The translations under genes were made by a program, and so were the position numbers. Under the pieces are notes generated by a model, which was not told the origin of the DNA, did not search any database, and worked only from the letters and a program-made list of their open reading frames with translations. Shown one piece after another: positions 12,720 through 21,723 of a stretch of 33,777 bases of DNA. The first letter of the stretch is position 1; each line of letters starts with the position of its first letter. Source of the DNA: a virus; IMG/VR virus record IMGVR_UViG_3300033571_008295, positions 1 through 33,777 of that record; one strand, given 5' to 3'.

Positions 12720-12977
12720 TTACTCTTTATCCTCTTTTTTGTCCAACTTCTTAAAGATGACACCAAGGGTTGAATTGACCCCAGCAAGGCCCTCGCGCAA
12801 CTCTGATTTGATGTCGCGCACATCTTCACGATAATCGTCTTTGCCGACATATTTTTCGGGCAGCCCGCGCACATCGCTGTCAAGCCTATCAATGGCCTGA
12901 TAGATGCGATTAAGCGTCCACCCACCAAAGAAGGCTGCGACAGTGACAGCCAGATTGAACATTTCCTGATAGTCCAT
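12720..12977 (-). CDS. Small membrane protein with coiled tail, 85 aa
   Basis: AGAGG six bases before the ATG, which follows the chaperone-like gene by one base. N-terminal hydrophobic helix (MFNLAVTVAAFFGGWTLNRI, residues 6-25), then a charged helix with LPEKYVGKDDYREDVRDIKS and a Lys-rich end (KKLDKKEDKE). This plan, including a LPekYV-kdDY motif, is common in phages near tail-fibre and lysis genes, sometimes labelled hemolysin XhlA-like or holin-like. The function is not established. Confidence 0.65.
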   Translation of the reverse strand: MDYQEMFNLAVTVAAFFGGWTLNRIYQAIDRLDSDVRGLPEKYVGKDDYREDVRDIKSELREGLAGVNSTLGVIFKKLDKKEDKE

Positions 12978-12978
12978 G

Positions 12979-13314
12979 CTATGCCTCTGGGGGTGTCGGC
13001 CAGACAATTTCAAACGGGTCTGATTGATTTGTCACATCACGCAAACCCTGTCGGAAAACAGCCCATGCTTCAGCATCAACAGGCGCATCAGGCAATTGTG
13101 TCCAATCAGATGAAAGCAGCAAAGAATTGCGTTGAGCGCGGATTAGCAGCCATTGAGCATCATAATCAGGCACGGGCTTGCTGAATTGATGACCATCCCA
13201 CAAATCACCAATGGCAACACCATCATCGGCAGTAAGCCAATTATCAGCTAAGGCTTCATCGGCAATCGCCAGATTTTGAACGACACCATTTTCAACAATT
13301 GCAAATTTGGTCAT
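12979..13314 (-). CDS. Tail fibre assembly/chaperone-like protein, 111 aa
   Basis: The C-terminal half matches the phage tail assembly chaperone group found next to tail-tip adhesins: YDAQWLLIRAQRNSLLLSSD, WTQLPDAPVDAEAWAVFRQG, LRDVTNQSDPFEIVWPTPP. The N-terminus (FAIVENGVVQNLAIADE) is the small beta domain usual in such proteins. GAGGTG precedes the ATG. It sits directly after the glycine-rich adhesin gene, so it probably helps that adhesin fold or becomes part of it. Confidence 0.8.
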   Translation of the reverse strand: MTKFAIVENGVVQNLAIADEALADNWLTADDGVAIGDLWDGHQFSKPVPDYDAQWLLIRAQRNSLLLSSDWTQLPDAPVDAEAWAVFRQGLRDVTNQSDPFEIVWPTPPEA

Positions 13315-13322
13315 TTCACACC

Positions 13323-14663
13323 TCAGATAAAAGTGATGACGCGAGCATAACCATTGCCGCCAGCGCCGCCAACACCAGAGCTTGTGCTTTCACCGCCGCC
13401 GCCACCGCCGCCACCAGAACCACGAGCGCCAGCACCACCAGCAGCACCAGAGCCAGAGTTAGCAGCGCCACCACCGCCGCCGCCAGAGCCTGCAAACAGG
13501 CCAGCCGTCAATGAACCCGCAGTGCCTGCCGTTGGTGTTGTTTGAGATACGCCAGCATTCGCACCAGTTCCTTTTAAGGTAGTGCCATGCGCCCCACCCT
13601 TTTGCGGCTGATGCGCAGTAGTGCTTGCATAATAAGACCCGCCAGCACCACCACCAGCGCCAGCAAATAAGGAACCTCCGCCCTTGCCTGTGTAATAAGT
13701 CGAGCTGCTTTGCTGGACAGAACCACCAGCGGCACCGCCATATTCGCTACTCCCGCCATCGGCATTTGAATTTGATTGGATAGGCTCTCGCATATAGGTA
13801 GCGCCAAGGCCGCCCATACCATTACCATAGGAATAAGAGCTGCTTTGCGAATACCAATAATAACCAGAATTATCAGAGCCATTACCAGCGCCATTTCCAC
13901 TATAGGCAGTGCCGCTAGATGAAAATGGGCCACCGCTCCCACCAGTTCCGCCATAAGCAGTTACCCACGAGCCAAATGTTGAATTTCCACCCGTGCTGCC
14001 AACATTACCATTTGTCCCGTTAACAGTTTTTGCGGTGCCGCCAGCACCACCAGAACCAATTGTGACTGTTTCTGTTGAACCAAGAGATGTGGCGCTAAAA
14101 TATCTTGTGACCCGCGAGCCGCCACCACCGCCAGCACCGCCGCCACGATAACTGCTATTGGTCAAGCTGCCGCTGCCGCCGCCGCCGCCAGCGCCTAACA
14201 TCTCAACAATGACATATTTCGCGCCAGTTGGCTTTGTCCAAGTGCCAGATGAGGTGAATTCTTGAATATCAACCGCGCTTGCGCTGCCGCCGATTAGCTT
14301 CCAATTAACCCCATCAACAGGCGTGACACCCGTGTTGACTGTGAGAGCAACAAACAAATTGCCGCCGTAGGTCACGCTATCGCCAATTTGATAGGTAGTG
14401 CCTGCGCTATATGCACCAGTATAATTCGCATACGCGCCAGCAATCGTTGCCGAATTTGCCGCAGCATCCGCAGATGCAGCAGCAGCAGTTGCGTCAGCGT
14501 CAACTGTAGCAGCTAAACCATCCAGATAATCAGCCTGACTATTTGCCTCGCTTTGAAAGGTCGGCAATGCGCCAAGAAACGCATCAGCGTCAGTGCTGAA
14601 TGTGGAAGGCGATTGTGACCGCGACGGCGGCGTTGGCAAATTGGAAATATGCGGTGCAGTCAT
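13323..14663 (-). CDS. Glycine-rich tail-tip adhesin, 446 aa
   Basis: Three parts are visible. Residues 1-75 form a helical Ala/Ser/Asp-rich stalk start. Residues about 78-122 (GAYSAGTTYQIGDSVTYGGN) resemble a chitin-binding type 5/12-like domain. From about 130 a FTSSGTWTKPTGAKYVIVEM segment leads into a very Gly/Ser-rich domain with repeated GGAGGGGG blocks and a final GGAGGNGYARVITF. Gly-rich tips of this kind in T-even-like and other phages recognise host surface receptors. The start shares a base with the previous stop (TAATG). Likely the host-range determinant, acting with the chaperone-like protein encoded next. Confidence 0.8.
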   Translation of the reverse strand: MTAPHISNLPTPPSRSQSPSTFSTDADAFLGALPTFQSEANSQADYLDGLAATVDADATAAAASADAAANSATIAGAYANYTGAYSAGTTYQIGDSVTYGGNLFVALTVNTGVTPVDGVNWKLIGGSASAVDIQEFTSSGTWTKPTGAKYVIVEMLGAGGGGGSGSLTNSSYRGGGAGGGGGSRVTRYFSATSLGSTETVTIGSGGAGGTAKTVNGTNGNVGSTGGNSTFGSWVTAYGGTGGSGGPFSSSGTAYSGNGAGNGSDNSGYYWYSQSSSYSYGNGMGGLGATYMREPIQSNSNADGGSSEYGGAAGGSVQQSSSTYYTGKGGGSLFAGAGGGAGGSYYASTTAHQPQKGGAHGTTLKGTGANAGVSQTTPTAGTAGSLTAGLFAGSGGGGGGAANSGSGAAGGAGARGSGGGGGGGGESTSSGVGGAGGNGYARVITFI

Positions 14664-16234
14664 TAAACCAATCCTTCAACCTCAATGGAGCAACTTGAAA
14701 TGCTGGGCGTGGATAGGACTATATTAAATTGCTTATAAAAGCCATAAACAACAGTTTCAGTCCTATCTTCATCACCAACAAAAACTGTTGGTGTGGTTCT
14801 GATGTCAGCCAAAACCTTTTGGACGGATGCAACCGATAGCGTTTCGACAGTCACATCATAATCTGCCCGCTTGCTATATGCCCGCTGCACAATGACAGTG
14901 TTGCCAAAATCATCCGTTGATTTGACTGAATAGTCGATGATTGAAACCGAGGTGTCAAAGTTGGTTACGCCAAGGGTGCGCTGGACACCCAGCACCATTT
15001 CACCGCATTTTGCTGTTGCTGCGCCAGCGTCAATATAAGCAGCAATTGATGCGCTGGAATAGCTTGGCAGCGACAAGAAAACGGCATCGCTCAAATAGCT
15101 GATTGGCTCAAAGAAATAACTCCACCAATCCAAAACAACTGATGTATCGAGCAATGACCGGGTTTCAGTGTAAACCAAGCCCTCCGCAGGGTCATTGACC
15201 GAAACTGTTATTTCCGTGCCTTCAAGGCCAAAAAATGCCACACTATTTGCAACTTGATTAGGCACAACCCCAACCCTGACCGAGCCGCTGTTTGTGGTTT
15301 GGGTGCTGATAATGTTGTCAAACATCTTATAGCGATTTGTCGCACCAAGATTTAACCAAGTCGGGCTTGTCTTGGCCGCGCCAACATCGGGCTGGTCAGT
15401 GGTTGATGAAACAATCACCTCATAGACATCATGGTCATAAATGACTTTTTGGCCCAGCGTGTAGGTTCCCGCAGTCCAATTTGTCGCATCATTCTCAAGG
15501 ACATTGCTATAAACCAAGCCAGCGGTGCCAATAACATCAGCAGCGCGGGTGACTGTTGCTGTTGTCGTTGCGATATAGCTGGTCGCACGAATGCCATTTT
15601 CCGCCTGCGCACCCCAAGCGTAGATGGTGCCAGTTCCAGAGTTGGCAGGATAAATGCGGATGGTGTTTGCAGCGGCAGTTGTGGCAATCGTTTTCAGCCT
15701 GACGCGATACCAGCCATTTAGATATGAAACCGCATCCACAAATGTCCCTATAGATGCCGTGACAGTCGGAACACCGCTTGCCCAAGCGATTGACGCATCA
15801 AGCCTATCAGCAGCAGTTGCATCATCGACAACTTTAATTCGGCTGGACGTGGCAGTCCCTGCCTTAATCCAGACAGAAATTGATTTAACAGCATTGCCAG
15901 TAAAGCTGACGCTTTGCGACACATAACCATTTGCAGAGGTTGCATTTAGGGTGTCACCAGCCAGCGTATTATCTGGCGATGTTTGCGAATTTGCAGTTAC
16001 AGTGACATTGGTTTTTGACCAACTTGCATTGGAAAAATCAGCAGATTGCAGCACCAGATTTGTGCTGGCATTCTCAATTAGCAAACCCTCTGGGTCGCCA
16101 GTTGTGGGATTAAATGAAAACCGCGCCTCATTTGTCGTGGCCGAGGCAACATATTTGCTGGAATTGATATAGGATGCGCTAGATGCCCGCGTGAGAGCGC
16201 CCGCGCCTGTTTCCTTGGGCGAAATTAACTTCAT
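14663..16234 (-). CDS. Tail/fibre protein with lectin-like domain, 523 aa
   Basis: Follows the tape measure gene directly (TAATG overlap). The N-terminal half has the pattern GLLIENASTNLVLQSADF (about residues 50-67), WSKTNVTV, then VKSISVWIKAG and GWYRVRLKTIA, typical of phage carbohydrate-binding, lectin-like domains in tail-tip proteins. A DVYEVIVSSTTDQPDVGA segment near the middle resembles small carbohydrate-binding modules. The C-terminal half is probably the tail-attaching part. Expected at the distal tail, but exact placement is inferred from gene order. Confidence 0.7.
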   Translation of the reverse strand: MKLISPKETGAGALTRASSASYINSSKYVASATTNEARFSFNPTTGDPEGLLIENASTNLVLQSADFSNASWSKTNVTVTANSQTSPDNTLAGDTLNATSANGYVSQSVSFTGNAVKSISVWIKAGTATSSRIKVVDDATAADRLDASIAWASGVPTVTASIGTFVDAVSYLNGWYRVRLKTIATTAAANTIRIYPANSGTGTIYAWGAQAENGIRATSYIATTTATVTRAADVIGTAGLVYSNVLENDATNWTAGTYTLGQKVIYDHDVYEVIVSSTTDQPDVGAAKTSPTWLNLGATNRYKMFDNIISTQTTNSGSVRVGVVPNQVANSVAFFGLEGTEITVSVNDPAEGLVYTETRSLLDTSVVLDWWSYFFEPISYLSDAVFLSLPSYSSASIAAYIDAGAATAKCGEMVLGVQRTLGVTNFDTSVSIIDYSVKSTDDFGNTVIVQRAYSKRADYDVTVETLSVASVQKVLADIRTTPTVFVGDEDRTETVVYGFYKQFNIVLSTPSISSCSIEVEGLV

Positions 16235-19200
16235 TACGCCACAATCCTTTCTGGCGGCAAACCATCACCATCCCAGCGGTTCAAGAGGTCATAACTCTTA
16301 CCAGTATTTTTGGCGATTTGATACATTGCGAGTTTGAGTTCATCGCGCAGCGACTTAACCTCTTCGGCAGTCGTGCGATTGTTCATCATGTCACTAAGTT
16401 GGTTTGCATTGTAAATTCGGCTTGGCCCAGTGGCTTCCAGTTCTGGCCCGTTTTCACCAACAATGCGCAGGCCGCCATTATGGATGCCGCCATTTGCAAA
16501 CTGATTAGCTGCGCCAATCATTCTTGCCATCATGGATGGGCCGCGCAGGCTTTGCGTAATTGAACCGCCCATCCCAAAATTGATGCTCTCAATTGCAGAA
16601 ATGTGGCCTGATGAGCCGCGAGGCACAATTGCCCCATTTGGCAACATGACATATTTATTCGGGTCTAAATATGGCGCAATGTCTCTTGCATCATTCGGGC
16701 TGATGATATGCTGGACACCAGAGCCGCTGAATATATCTGCAACCCGCTTTTCAAATGCACCAACAAGCTGGCGATATTCAGCGGGAATTTCAAACATATC
16801 TGGGCCAGTGAATTTTAGACCCTTTTCAGCAGCAGTCAGAGCCTGCAAGGCAATAATAGCATCGCGGACACTAAGGACGCTCTCATTTAACGTGACAAAT
16901 TTACCAACTTGCGCATTCAAAGCCTCAAGTTGCTGCTCTGCAATTGAAACGTGATTGTCGGCAATACTAGCAACGCTCTCAGTGTCAGCTTTAAGAATGA
17001 GCAATTGGCGCATCATTGAAATGCGGTCAGTGGCTCCACCAATAATGGCATCACGCAATTGCCCACCGACTTCTGGGATTTGGCCCATTGCCTCAACATT
17101 ACCCAACAGCGCCAAATTCAATGTGGAACGAAATTTCTCATTCAATTGGTCAATGGATGACTGACCAGTGCCGTTAAGAGGAACAATCGTTGATGCAAAT
17201 TCGCGCAGGGAATTGCCCAAATCCTTAAACTTGCTGATTGTGTTGTTGAAGGCTTCAGCTTCTCTATTATAGGCTTGGCGCAAAGCATTTTCAGCTTGAA
17301 CAACCTTTTCCGCTCTTTCTTGAGTGATGCGGGCCAGTTCTTCTTCTTTGCGAATTTCATCATCTAAGGCTTGTTTACGCCTTTCAGATGCCTCCACGCT
17401 GGCCTTTGCGGCATCTTTGGTCGCCCAAATTTGTTTTTGCAAAGCCTGCAAAGAACCATCCATTGCTTGCAATTCAAGTTCACGCCGAGCAGCAAGGGCT
17501 TCTGATGAATTGCCCAAAGCATCCATCAATTCAATTTCAAGCAAACGGCGTTGCATAGCCAGTTCATTGGCTTTAGCCTGCGCTTCAGCAGCATCTTGAG
17601 CCAACCAAATTTGTTGCTGTAAGCCATGCAGAGACGCATCCATTGCCGCCAGTTCCTCTTGGCGGCGAAGGGTAATCGCACCCAAGGTATCCCCTTGGGC
17701 TTCAAGCAATGCAATTTCTAATTCTCGCGCCTGACGGGCAATATCTGATGCCTGTTTTTCTTCTTCTGCAACCTTAGTGTTAGCCTCAACAGCCTTATTC
17801 CGTTCAATCTGATAAAGCTGTTCAAGCTGGGCATATTCATCAACAGTAGCGCCAGCCTCTTGGAACGTCTGCCGCAGGGCTGCAAAACGCTTGTCCAGTT
17901 CCTCAATGGCAAAGCCAAGCGGGTCTGTCTCTTTGCGCAGGGCGGTAAAGACACCCTCAAAGTCTACAGCCTTGGCAAGCCTATCCTCAACATCACCAAA
18001 GCCTTTAAGAAGGCGCTCAGTGCCAGCACGGATGCCAGAGAAAATGCCATCTCGGATAGCTTTATCAAGAGCAAAGCTGATTGCCTCGGCCTCAGTGCCA
18101 AATGCCATCGTGCCAGCGCCCTTGGTGCGGCCCATACCCTGCAAATCAACGACAAACTTGCCCTTGCGCTGACCAATCGACAGGTTGATTGCGTTGGTAA
18201 TCTCAGCGCCCAAGGCGTTCGCTGCGCTGTTCAAGCCATCAATGACAGCCCCGGCCAGCGTGTTTGCTGTCTGCTTGAATTGCGCATTGTTGCCGACGAT
18301 GCCAGCCACATCCAATTTGCCAGCCGCAGCGGAAATGGTGGCGGATGCCTGCTTGGTTTTAGCAAATAGTCCACCCACCACGCTGCCAAGGATACCGCCA
18401 GCAATAGCCCCAAGCGGGCCGCCAAACTTGCCAAGTGATTTGAATGTCTCACCCAAGGCAGAGCCAAACGCGCCGCCGATAGCCCCACCAGTTGCGCTGC
18501 CGCCCACAATGCCGCCAACTGCGCCACCAACAGCAAAACCACCAGCGACAGTCTTTAGGCTTGTGCCAAAGCCACCAAGGATGCGGTCAAAACCACCCTT
18601 GATGCTGTCAAAGGATGTGCCGAGTTTGCGGGCAAAATCAGGAAAGTCCTTCTTAAAGACATTCATCAGCTTGTTGACGCTATTGCCGATGCTGCCGCCG
18701 ATGGTCTTGGCAATCAGGTCGGCCCCGTCAGTGGCAATCTTCATTTCGCGCTCAAGGCTGGCTTCACGCAAAGCGGCTTCGCCTTCGCGCTTATTGCCAA
18801 TCTCTTGCATGATGTCAGCCATGTCTTTGGCTGGGTCGATACCAAGGGTTTTGTAGAAATCCTTACCTTGCAGCATATCAACTTTGCCAAGTGCATCGCT
18901 GATGTTCTTTGTCAGCGTCTCGGCAAACTTTTCGCCTGCATCCTTGCCAGCTTTTTCAGCAGCCTTTCTGGTTGTGCGCTCATCAATGAGTTCTTTTGCC
19001 TGACCAGATATGCGCTTCTTAGCCTGCCCAATGATGTTGTTACCGAGGGTCGAGCCAACCGCAGACATTGCGCCACGGGCATCCTTCACAGCGTTTGTGA
19101 TTTCGCCCATGAATGCGTTGCCAGCCTTCTTTGCAGCGCCAGCATAATTGTTTTGCAATTGCGGAATATCAACTTGGCTCAATAGACCAATGGTCGGCAG

Positions 19201-20301
19201 CTTCACAGCGGCAGCAACCTTATTCACCCGTTCAATCATGCCGTTGATGAGGTTGATTGATTTATTAACCAAGCCCTCAAGGGCGCGGATGCTGTAATTC
19301 ACCGCGCTGATGGTCAAATCAGCAAATGCGGCGGGCAACATATCCCAAGTTTTGACAATGCCTTTATATGTTCCGACAAACAGGCCATATAGGCCAGCCG
19401 CTAGGTCAGCAGCAGTCGATGCGACACCACGGAACAAATCTTTAAAGAAGCCCCCAATAGATGAGAAAACCTTATCCAGCCCAAGGCCCTCAGAGATTGT
19501 CTGCCAGACACCCTTAACGACATCCATTGCGGTGATGCCGACAGGGCCAAGTTTCTTCATCTCTTCGGCTGTCAGGCCGAGGCCAGCGGCATATTTGTCC
19601 AGTTCACCGCTATTTTTAACCTCTGCGTTAAAGTCTTGGAATGCCACATAGGCAACGCCAGCGGCAGCCGCGACAGCCAAGAATGCAGGGTTAAGCAGAA
19701 GCGCAGCAGCAGCAGCCGCGCCCATCTTAAGCACCTCTTTTGTAAAGCCTCCGACACCCATTCCAGCCTGTTGCATGATGCCGCCGATTTGGGTGCCTTG
19801 CTGCATGAAAACAGTCATTGGCTTCTGGCCGGATGCCAAGCCAACAAACATATCTTGCAATTGGAATGTCAGGTTTTGGACATGGTGAGTAGCAAGCCCA
19901 GACGATTTGCCGATTGCCGGGATGCCGTTAGGCCCACCACCGGAACGGGCGGCGGCGCGTTCGGTCTTAATCAGTTCTGCGCCAAGGTTCCTAATTTCTT
20001 GTGCCAGTTCCGCCGTAGGGGCGCGGGCAGCAGCCATGCGGATTTCGAGCGCCTTAAGCTGCAATGCAGACTTTCCTACGCTCTCAACCTCATATTGAAG
20101 CTGGTTTATATATTTGACCGCATCAATTGTGGGCTTGTGGCTGCTTGCGACAGCTTGGGCCAAGCGATTGTTCGCTGCACTAAGGCGGTCAACGGCGGCA
20201 GAGGTGCTGCCAGCCGTGTTGGACATAGAGGCAAGGTCGCCTTCGGCTTTCTTAACATCCCGGCTATCAACGGAAATGCGCAAACTAGCTAGGTCAACCA
20301 C
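16234..20301 (-). CDS. Tape measure protein, 1355 aa
   Basis: Longest gene. Starts at GTG with GAGGG six bases upstream. N-terminal coiled region, then HHVQNLTFQLQDMFVGLASG and MTVFMQQGTQIGGIMQQAGM (about residues 139-180), the signature of the prophage tail-length tape measure family. Hydrophobic stretches (about 190-220, and a Gly/Ala-rich 570-650) may insert in the host membrane. Two long near-copies of a coiled segment (ELEIALLEAQGD.. and RLLEIELMDALGNS..) lie at about 830-960. It sets tail length; by the usual 1.5 angstrom per residue the tail would be about 200 nm, which is an estimate. Confidence 0.9.
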   Translation of the reverse strand: MVDLASLRISVDSRDVKKAEGDLASMSNTAGSTSAAVDRLSAANNRLAQAVASSHKPTIDAVKYINQLQYEVESVGKSALQLKALEIRMAAARAPTAELAQEIRNLGAELIKTERAAARSGGGPNGIPAIGKSSGLATHHVQNLTFQLQDMFVGLASGQKPMTVFMQQGTQIGGIMQQAGMGVGGFTKEVLKMGAAAAAALLLNPAFLAVAAAAGVAYVAFQDFNAEVKNSGELDKYAAGLGLTAEEMKKLGPVGITAMDVVKGVWQTISEGLGLDKVFSSIGGFFKDLFRGVASTAADLAAGLYGLFVGTYKGIVKTWDMLPAAFADLTISAVNYSIRALEGLVNKSINLINGMIERVNKVAAAVKLPTIGLLSQVDIPQLQNNYAGAAKKAGNAFMGEITNAVKDARGAMSAVGSTLGNNIIGQAKKRISGQAKELIDERTTRKAAEKAGKDAGEKFAETLTKNISDALGKVDMLQGKDFYKTLGIDPAKDMADIMQEIGNKREGEAALREASLEREMKIATDGADLIAKTIGGSIGNSVNKLMNVFKKDFPDFARKLGTSFDSIKGGFDRILGGFGTSLKTVAGGFAVGGAVGGIVGGSATGGAIGGAFGSALGETFKSLGKFGGPLGAIAGGILGSVVGGLFAKTKQASATISAAAGKLDVAGIVGNNAQFKQTANTLAGAVIDGLNSAANALGAEITNAINLSIGQRKGKFVVDLQGMGRTKGAGTMAFGTEAEAISFALDKAIRDGIFSGIRAGTERLLKGFGDVEDRLAKAVDFEGVFTALRKETDPLGFAIEELDKRFAALRQTFQEAGATVDEYAQLEQLYQIERNKAVEANTKVAEEEKQASDIARQARELEIALLEAQGDTLGAITLRRQEELAAMDASLHGLQQQIWLAQDAAEAQAKANELAMQRRLLEIELMDALGNSSEALAARRELELQAMDGSLQALQKQIWATKDAAKASVEASERRKQALDDEIRKEEELARITQERAEKVVQAENALRQAYNREAEAFNNTISKFKDLGNSLREFASTIVPLNGTGQSSIDQLNEKFRSTLNLALLGNVEAMGQIPEVGGQLRDAIIGGATDRISMMRQLLILKADTESVASIADNHVSIAEQQLEALNAQVGKFVTLNESVLSVRDAIIALQALTAAEKGLKFTGPDMFEIPAEYRQLVGAFEKRVADIFSGSGVQHIISPNDARDIAPYLDPNKYVMLPNGAIVPRGSSGHISAIESINFGMGGSITQSLRGPSMMARMIGAANQFANGGIHNGGLRIVGENGPELEATGPSRIYNANQLSDMMNNRTTAEEVKSLRDELKLAMYQIAKNTGKSYDLLNRWDGDGLPPERIVA

Positions 20302-20340
20302 GGCGCGCCCTCAAATCTCTGATTGCGCCTTATGGTTGAT

Positions 20341-20800
20341 TTAGCTGTTTTTATCAACCGAAACCTTGCGGGATGCGTTCAACTTGTCCGCAAACCCGCT
20401 CATGGCCTCGGATATTTTGCGCCTGCGCTCATCATCAAGGGCATTTTCGGGGAAATAGGGCGGTGGGCAGCCATTATCCTGCGCCTCAATTAACTGTCCG
20501 GCATAGACCCGCGACAATTCCCTGATGGTTTCTGTTTCAAAGGATGTCAGACGCATTTGACGATTGAATTGCCATGCCATCAAGTCCGTCTCATCAATCG
20601 CAACAGGCGATGACATAGGCATGGGCTTAACAGGCCCAAGGTCAAACAGAATAGACAGCAAATGACCCCCGGCGCTAATTGGTGGCAATGGGCCGCCAAC
20701 TGTCTCGCGCCGAGGTTTCTTTGCCTTTTCAGGGATTGTATTAAGCCAAGCGGTCTGCCTGACGTATAGCTTAAGCTGCGCTATCGTCTCCGCGAAAAAA
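20341..20800 (-). CDS. Downstream tail-assembly chaperone part (gpT-like), reached by frameshift
   Basis: An open frame with no credible own start that overlaps the end of the upstream chaperone gene. Shifting +1 (or -2) at the T6 run (20795-20800) joins 129 residues of the upstream protein to 150 residues read in this frame (AETIAQLKLYVRQTAWLN...), giving a fusion of about 279 residues. This is the gpG/gpGT arrangement of siphophages, conserved between the major tail protein and tape measure genes. The part ends just before the tape measure start. Contains a helical FNRQMRLTSFETETIRELSR and a basic end. No independent ribosome site is visible. Confidence 0.7.
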
Positions 20801-21181
20801 GTTAGCACGATTGCTAACAAATTCCTGCGCTTGGTCTTTAATCCATGCCCATTCCGAATAGACATTCTTGATGTTTTCGGGGGTCGGCTTGAGTTCCTTG
20901 CCATCCAGCTTGAAGCCCGTCCAAGAGATTGTCAGCTTGGTCAGTTCATCAATGACATCTGAATTCAGCTTCTCTGCGTCCAGTTCCGCAGCCTTTTTGC
21001 CCTTAGCCATGCGGTTAAGGATGGCCTGCTGCTTATTAAGCTGCATCTTGCGGTAAACGGCGCTGTCATGCCCCAAAAGCATGATGGTCATGCCATCAAT
21101 GGGTTCTTCTGTTTCGGGGTGCAGAATTTGAAGGGTCGCGCCTTCATCAGCCTTGACAGGCTTAAGGTCATTCAAGTCCAT
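20771..21181 (-). CDS. Tail-assembly chaperone (gpG-like), 136 aa
   Basis: AGAAGGA precedes the ATG by about 8 bases. Placed between the major tail protein and the tape measure gene, where siphophages encode the short chaperone form. The N-terminus (MDLNDLKPVKADEGATLQIL, EEPIDGMTIMLLGHDSAVYR) is a beta domain, followed by helices (KMQLNKQQAILNRMAKGKKA). The C-terminal part (TISWTGFKLDGKELKPTPEN, SEWAWIKDQAQEFV) is typical of small tail chaperones with an ISWTGF-like core. Only seven codons separate the slip site from its stop. It would coat the tape measure protein during tail assembly. Confidence 0.85.
   Translation of the reverse strand: MDLNDLKPVKADEGATLQILHPETEEPIDGMTIMLLGHDSAVYRKMQLNKQQAILNRMAKGKKAAELDAEKLNSDVIDELTKLTISWTGFKLDGKELKPTPENIKNVYSEWAWIKDQAQEFVSNRANFFRGDDSAA
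20795..20818 (-). promoter_or_regulatory. Programmed frameshift site: hairpin plus T6 slip run
   Basis: On the coding strand a perfect 6-bp hairpin GTTAGC-AATCGT-GCTAAC (20818-20801) is followed at once by TTTTTT (20800-20795) and then CGC. In the gpG frame this reads AAC TTT TTT CGC. A +1 slip of the phenylalanine tRNA from TTT to TTC, or a -2 slip on TTT, enters the long downstream frame. The hairpin is upstream, not downstream, of the run, so transcriptional slippage on the T6 is another possible mechanism. Confidence 0.6.
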
Positions 21182-21199
21182 AGAAACTATCCTTCTATC

Positions 21200-21254
21200 C
21201 TATCCGGCAGTTGGTCTTGGGTGGACGGGCCGGATAGTGAACCGCCCACCCAAG
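21200..21254 (-). promoter_or_regulatory. Predicted H-type RNA pseudoknot upstream of the tail chaperone gene
   Basis: On the leftward RNA, a 13-bp stem (CTTGGGTGGGCGG, 21254-21242, with CCGTCCACCCAAG, 21228-21216) has one G-U wobble. Its loop contains CTATCCGGC (21237-21229), which pairs perfectly over 9 bp with GCCGGATAG (21208-21200) downstream. Connecting loops are 4, 0 and 7 bases. The wobble pair is allowed only on the transcribed strand. The element begins 10 bases after the major tail protein stop and ends 18 bases before the chaperone ATG, touching its ribosome site. Likely post-transcriptional control. Confidence 0.6.
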
Positions 21255-21264
21255 CTGGTTAGCC

Positions 21265-21723
21265 TTACGCGCCGACTTTAACAATCGAATTGTCAATTTC
21301 CAGCGTCACTTCGGCCATCGTGATAGCATCAGCGTTGCCGACATTGACTTTGTAAGACATGACTTGTGCGGTGAAATACTGCGTTTCGCCATTGACCAGA
21401 ACCACCTTCACCGAAACCTGTGCATCGGTGCCAGCGGCAGCTTCAGCGGCATCCTGCAAGACAGTCTGACCCGTGTCGTCATCAGACACAGCCATTGTCA
21501 GGGCAACCGAGCCATAGTTCAGCGAACCACGGCGCTTGGCAACAATGCCAGTTTTCAGCGGCGTGTGCGTGGCAAGGGCGGCTTCTGCACCAAAAGAGGG
21601 CAGTTCGGCCAATTCGCCGCAATCAGACCAAGTGAGGGCAGAAAAGCCAGAAGAGTTGTAGGTAGCGGGGGCGTTGGCCGAAACCGAAACAACTGTGCCA
21701 ACCGAGGAAACAACGTCAGACAT
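21265..21723 (-). CDS. Major tail (tube) protein, 152 aa
   Basis: Beta-rich protein without membrane segments: SSVGTVVSVSANAPATYNSS, FSALTWSDCGELAELPSFG, TGIVAKRRGSLNYGSVALTM, then AVSDDDTGQTVLQDAAEAAA and a C-terminal AITMAEVTLEIDNSIV. The pattern and size fit the tail tube proteins of siphophages, and gene order (neck genes before, chaperones and tape measure after) agrees. CAGGAG precedes the ATG and is embedded next to a 14-bp palindrome. It forms the hexameric rings of the tail tube and should be among the most abundant virion proteins. Confidence 0.85.
   Translation of the reverse strand: MSDVVSSVGTVVSVSANAPATYNSSGFSALTWSDCGELAELPSFGAEAALATHTPLKTGIVAKRRGSLNYGSVALTMAVSDDDTGQTVLQDAAEAAAGTDAQVSVKVVLVNGETQYFTAQVMSYKVNVGNADAITMAEVTLEIDNSIVKVGA

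Noticed and set aside
13354-13545. Rightward Pro-rich open frame opposite the glycine-rich adhesin
   Set aside because: It is the complement of GGC/GGT glycine codons; no ribosome site, no plausible protein, and the adhesin frame on the other strand is clearly coding.
20271-20320. Palindrome GGCGCGCC near the tape measure start as a regulatory site
   Set aside because: It is an 8-base restriction-type palindrome in a GC-rich stretch next to the GTG; nothing else marks it as functional.
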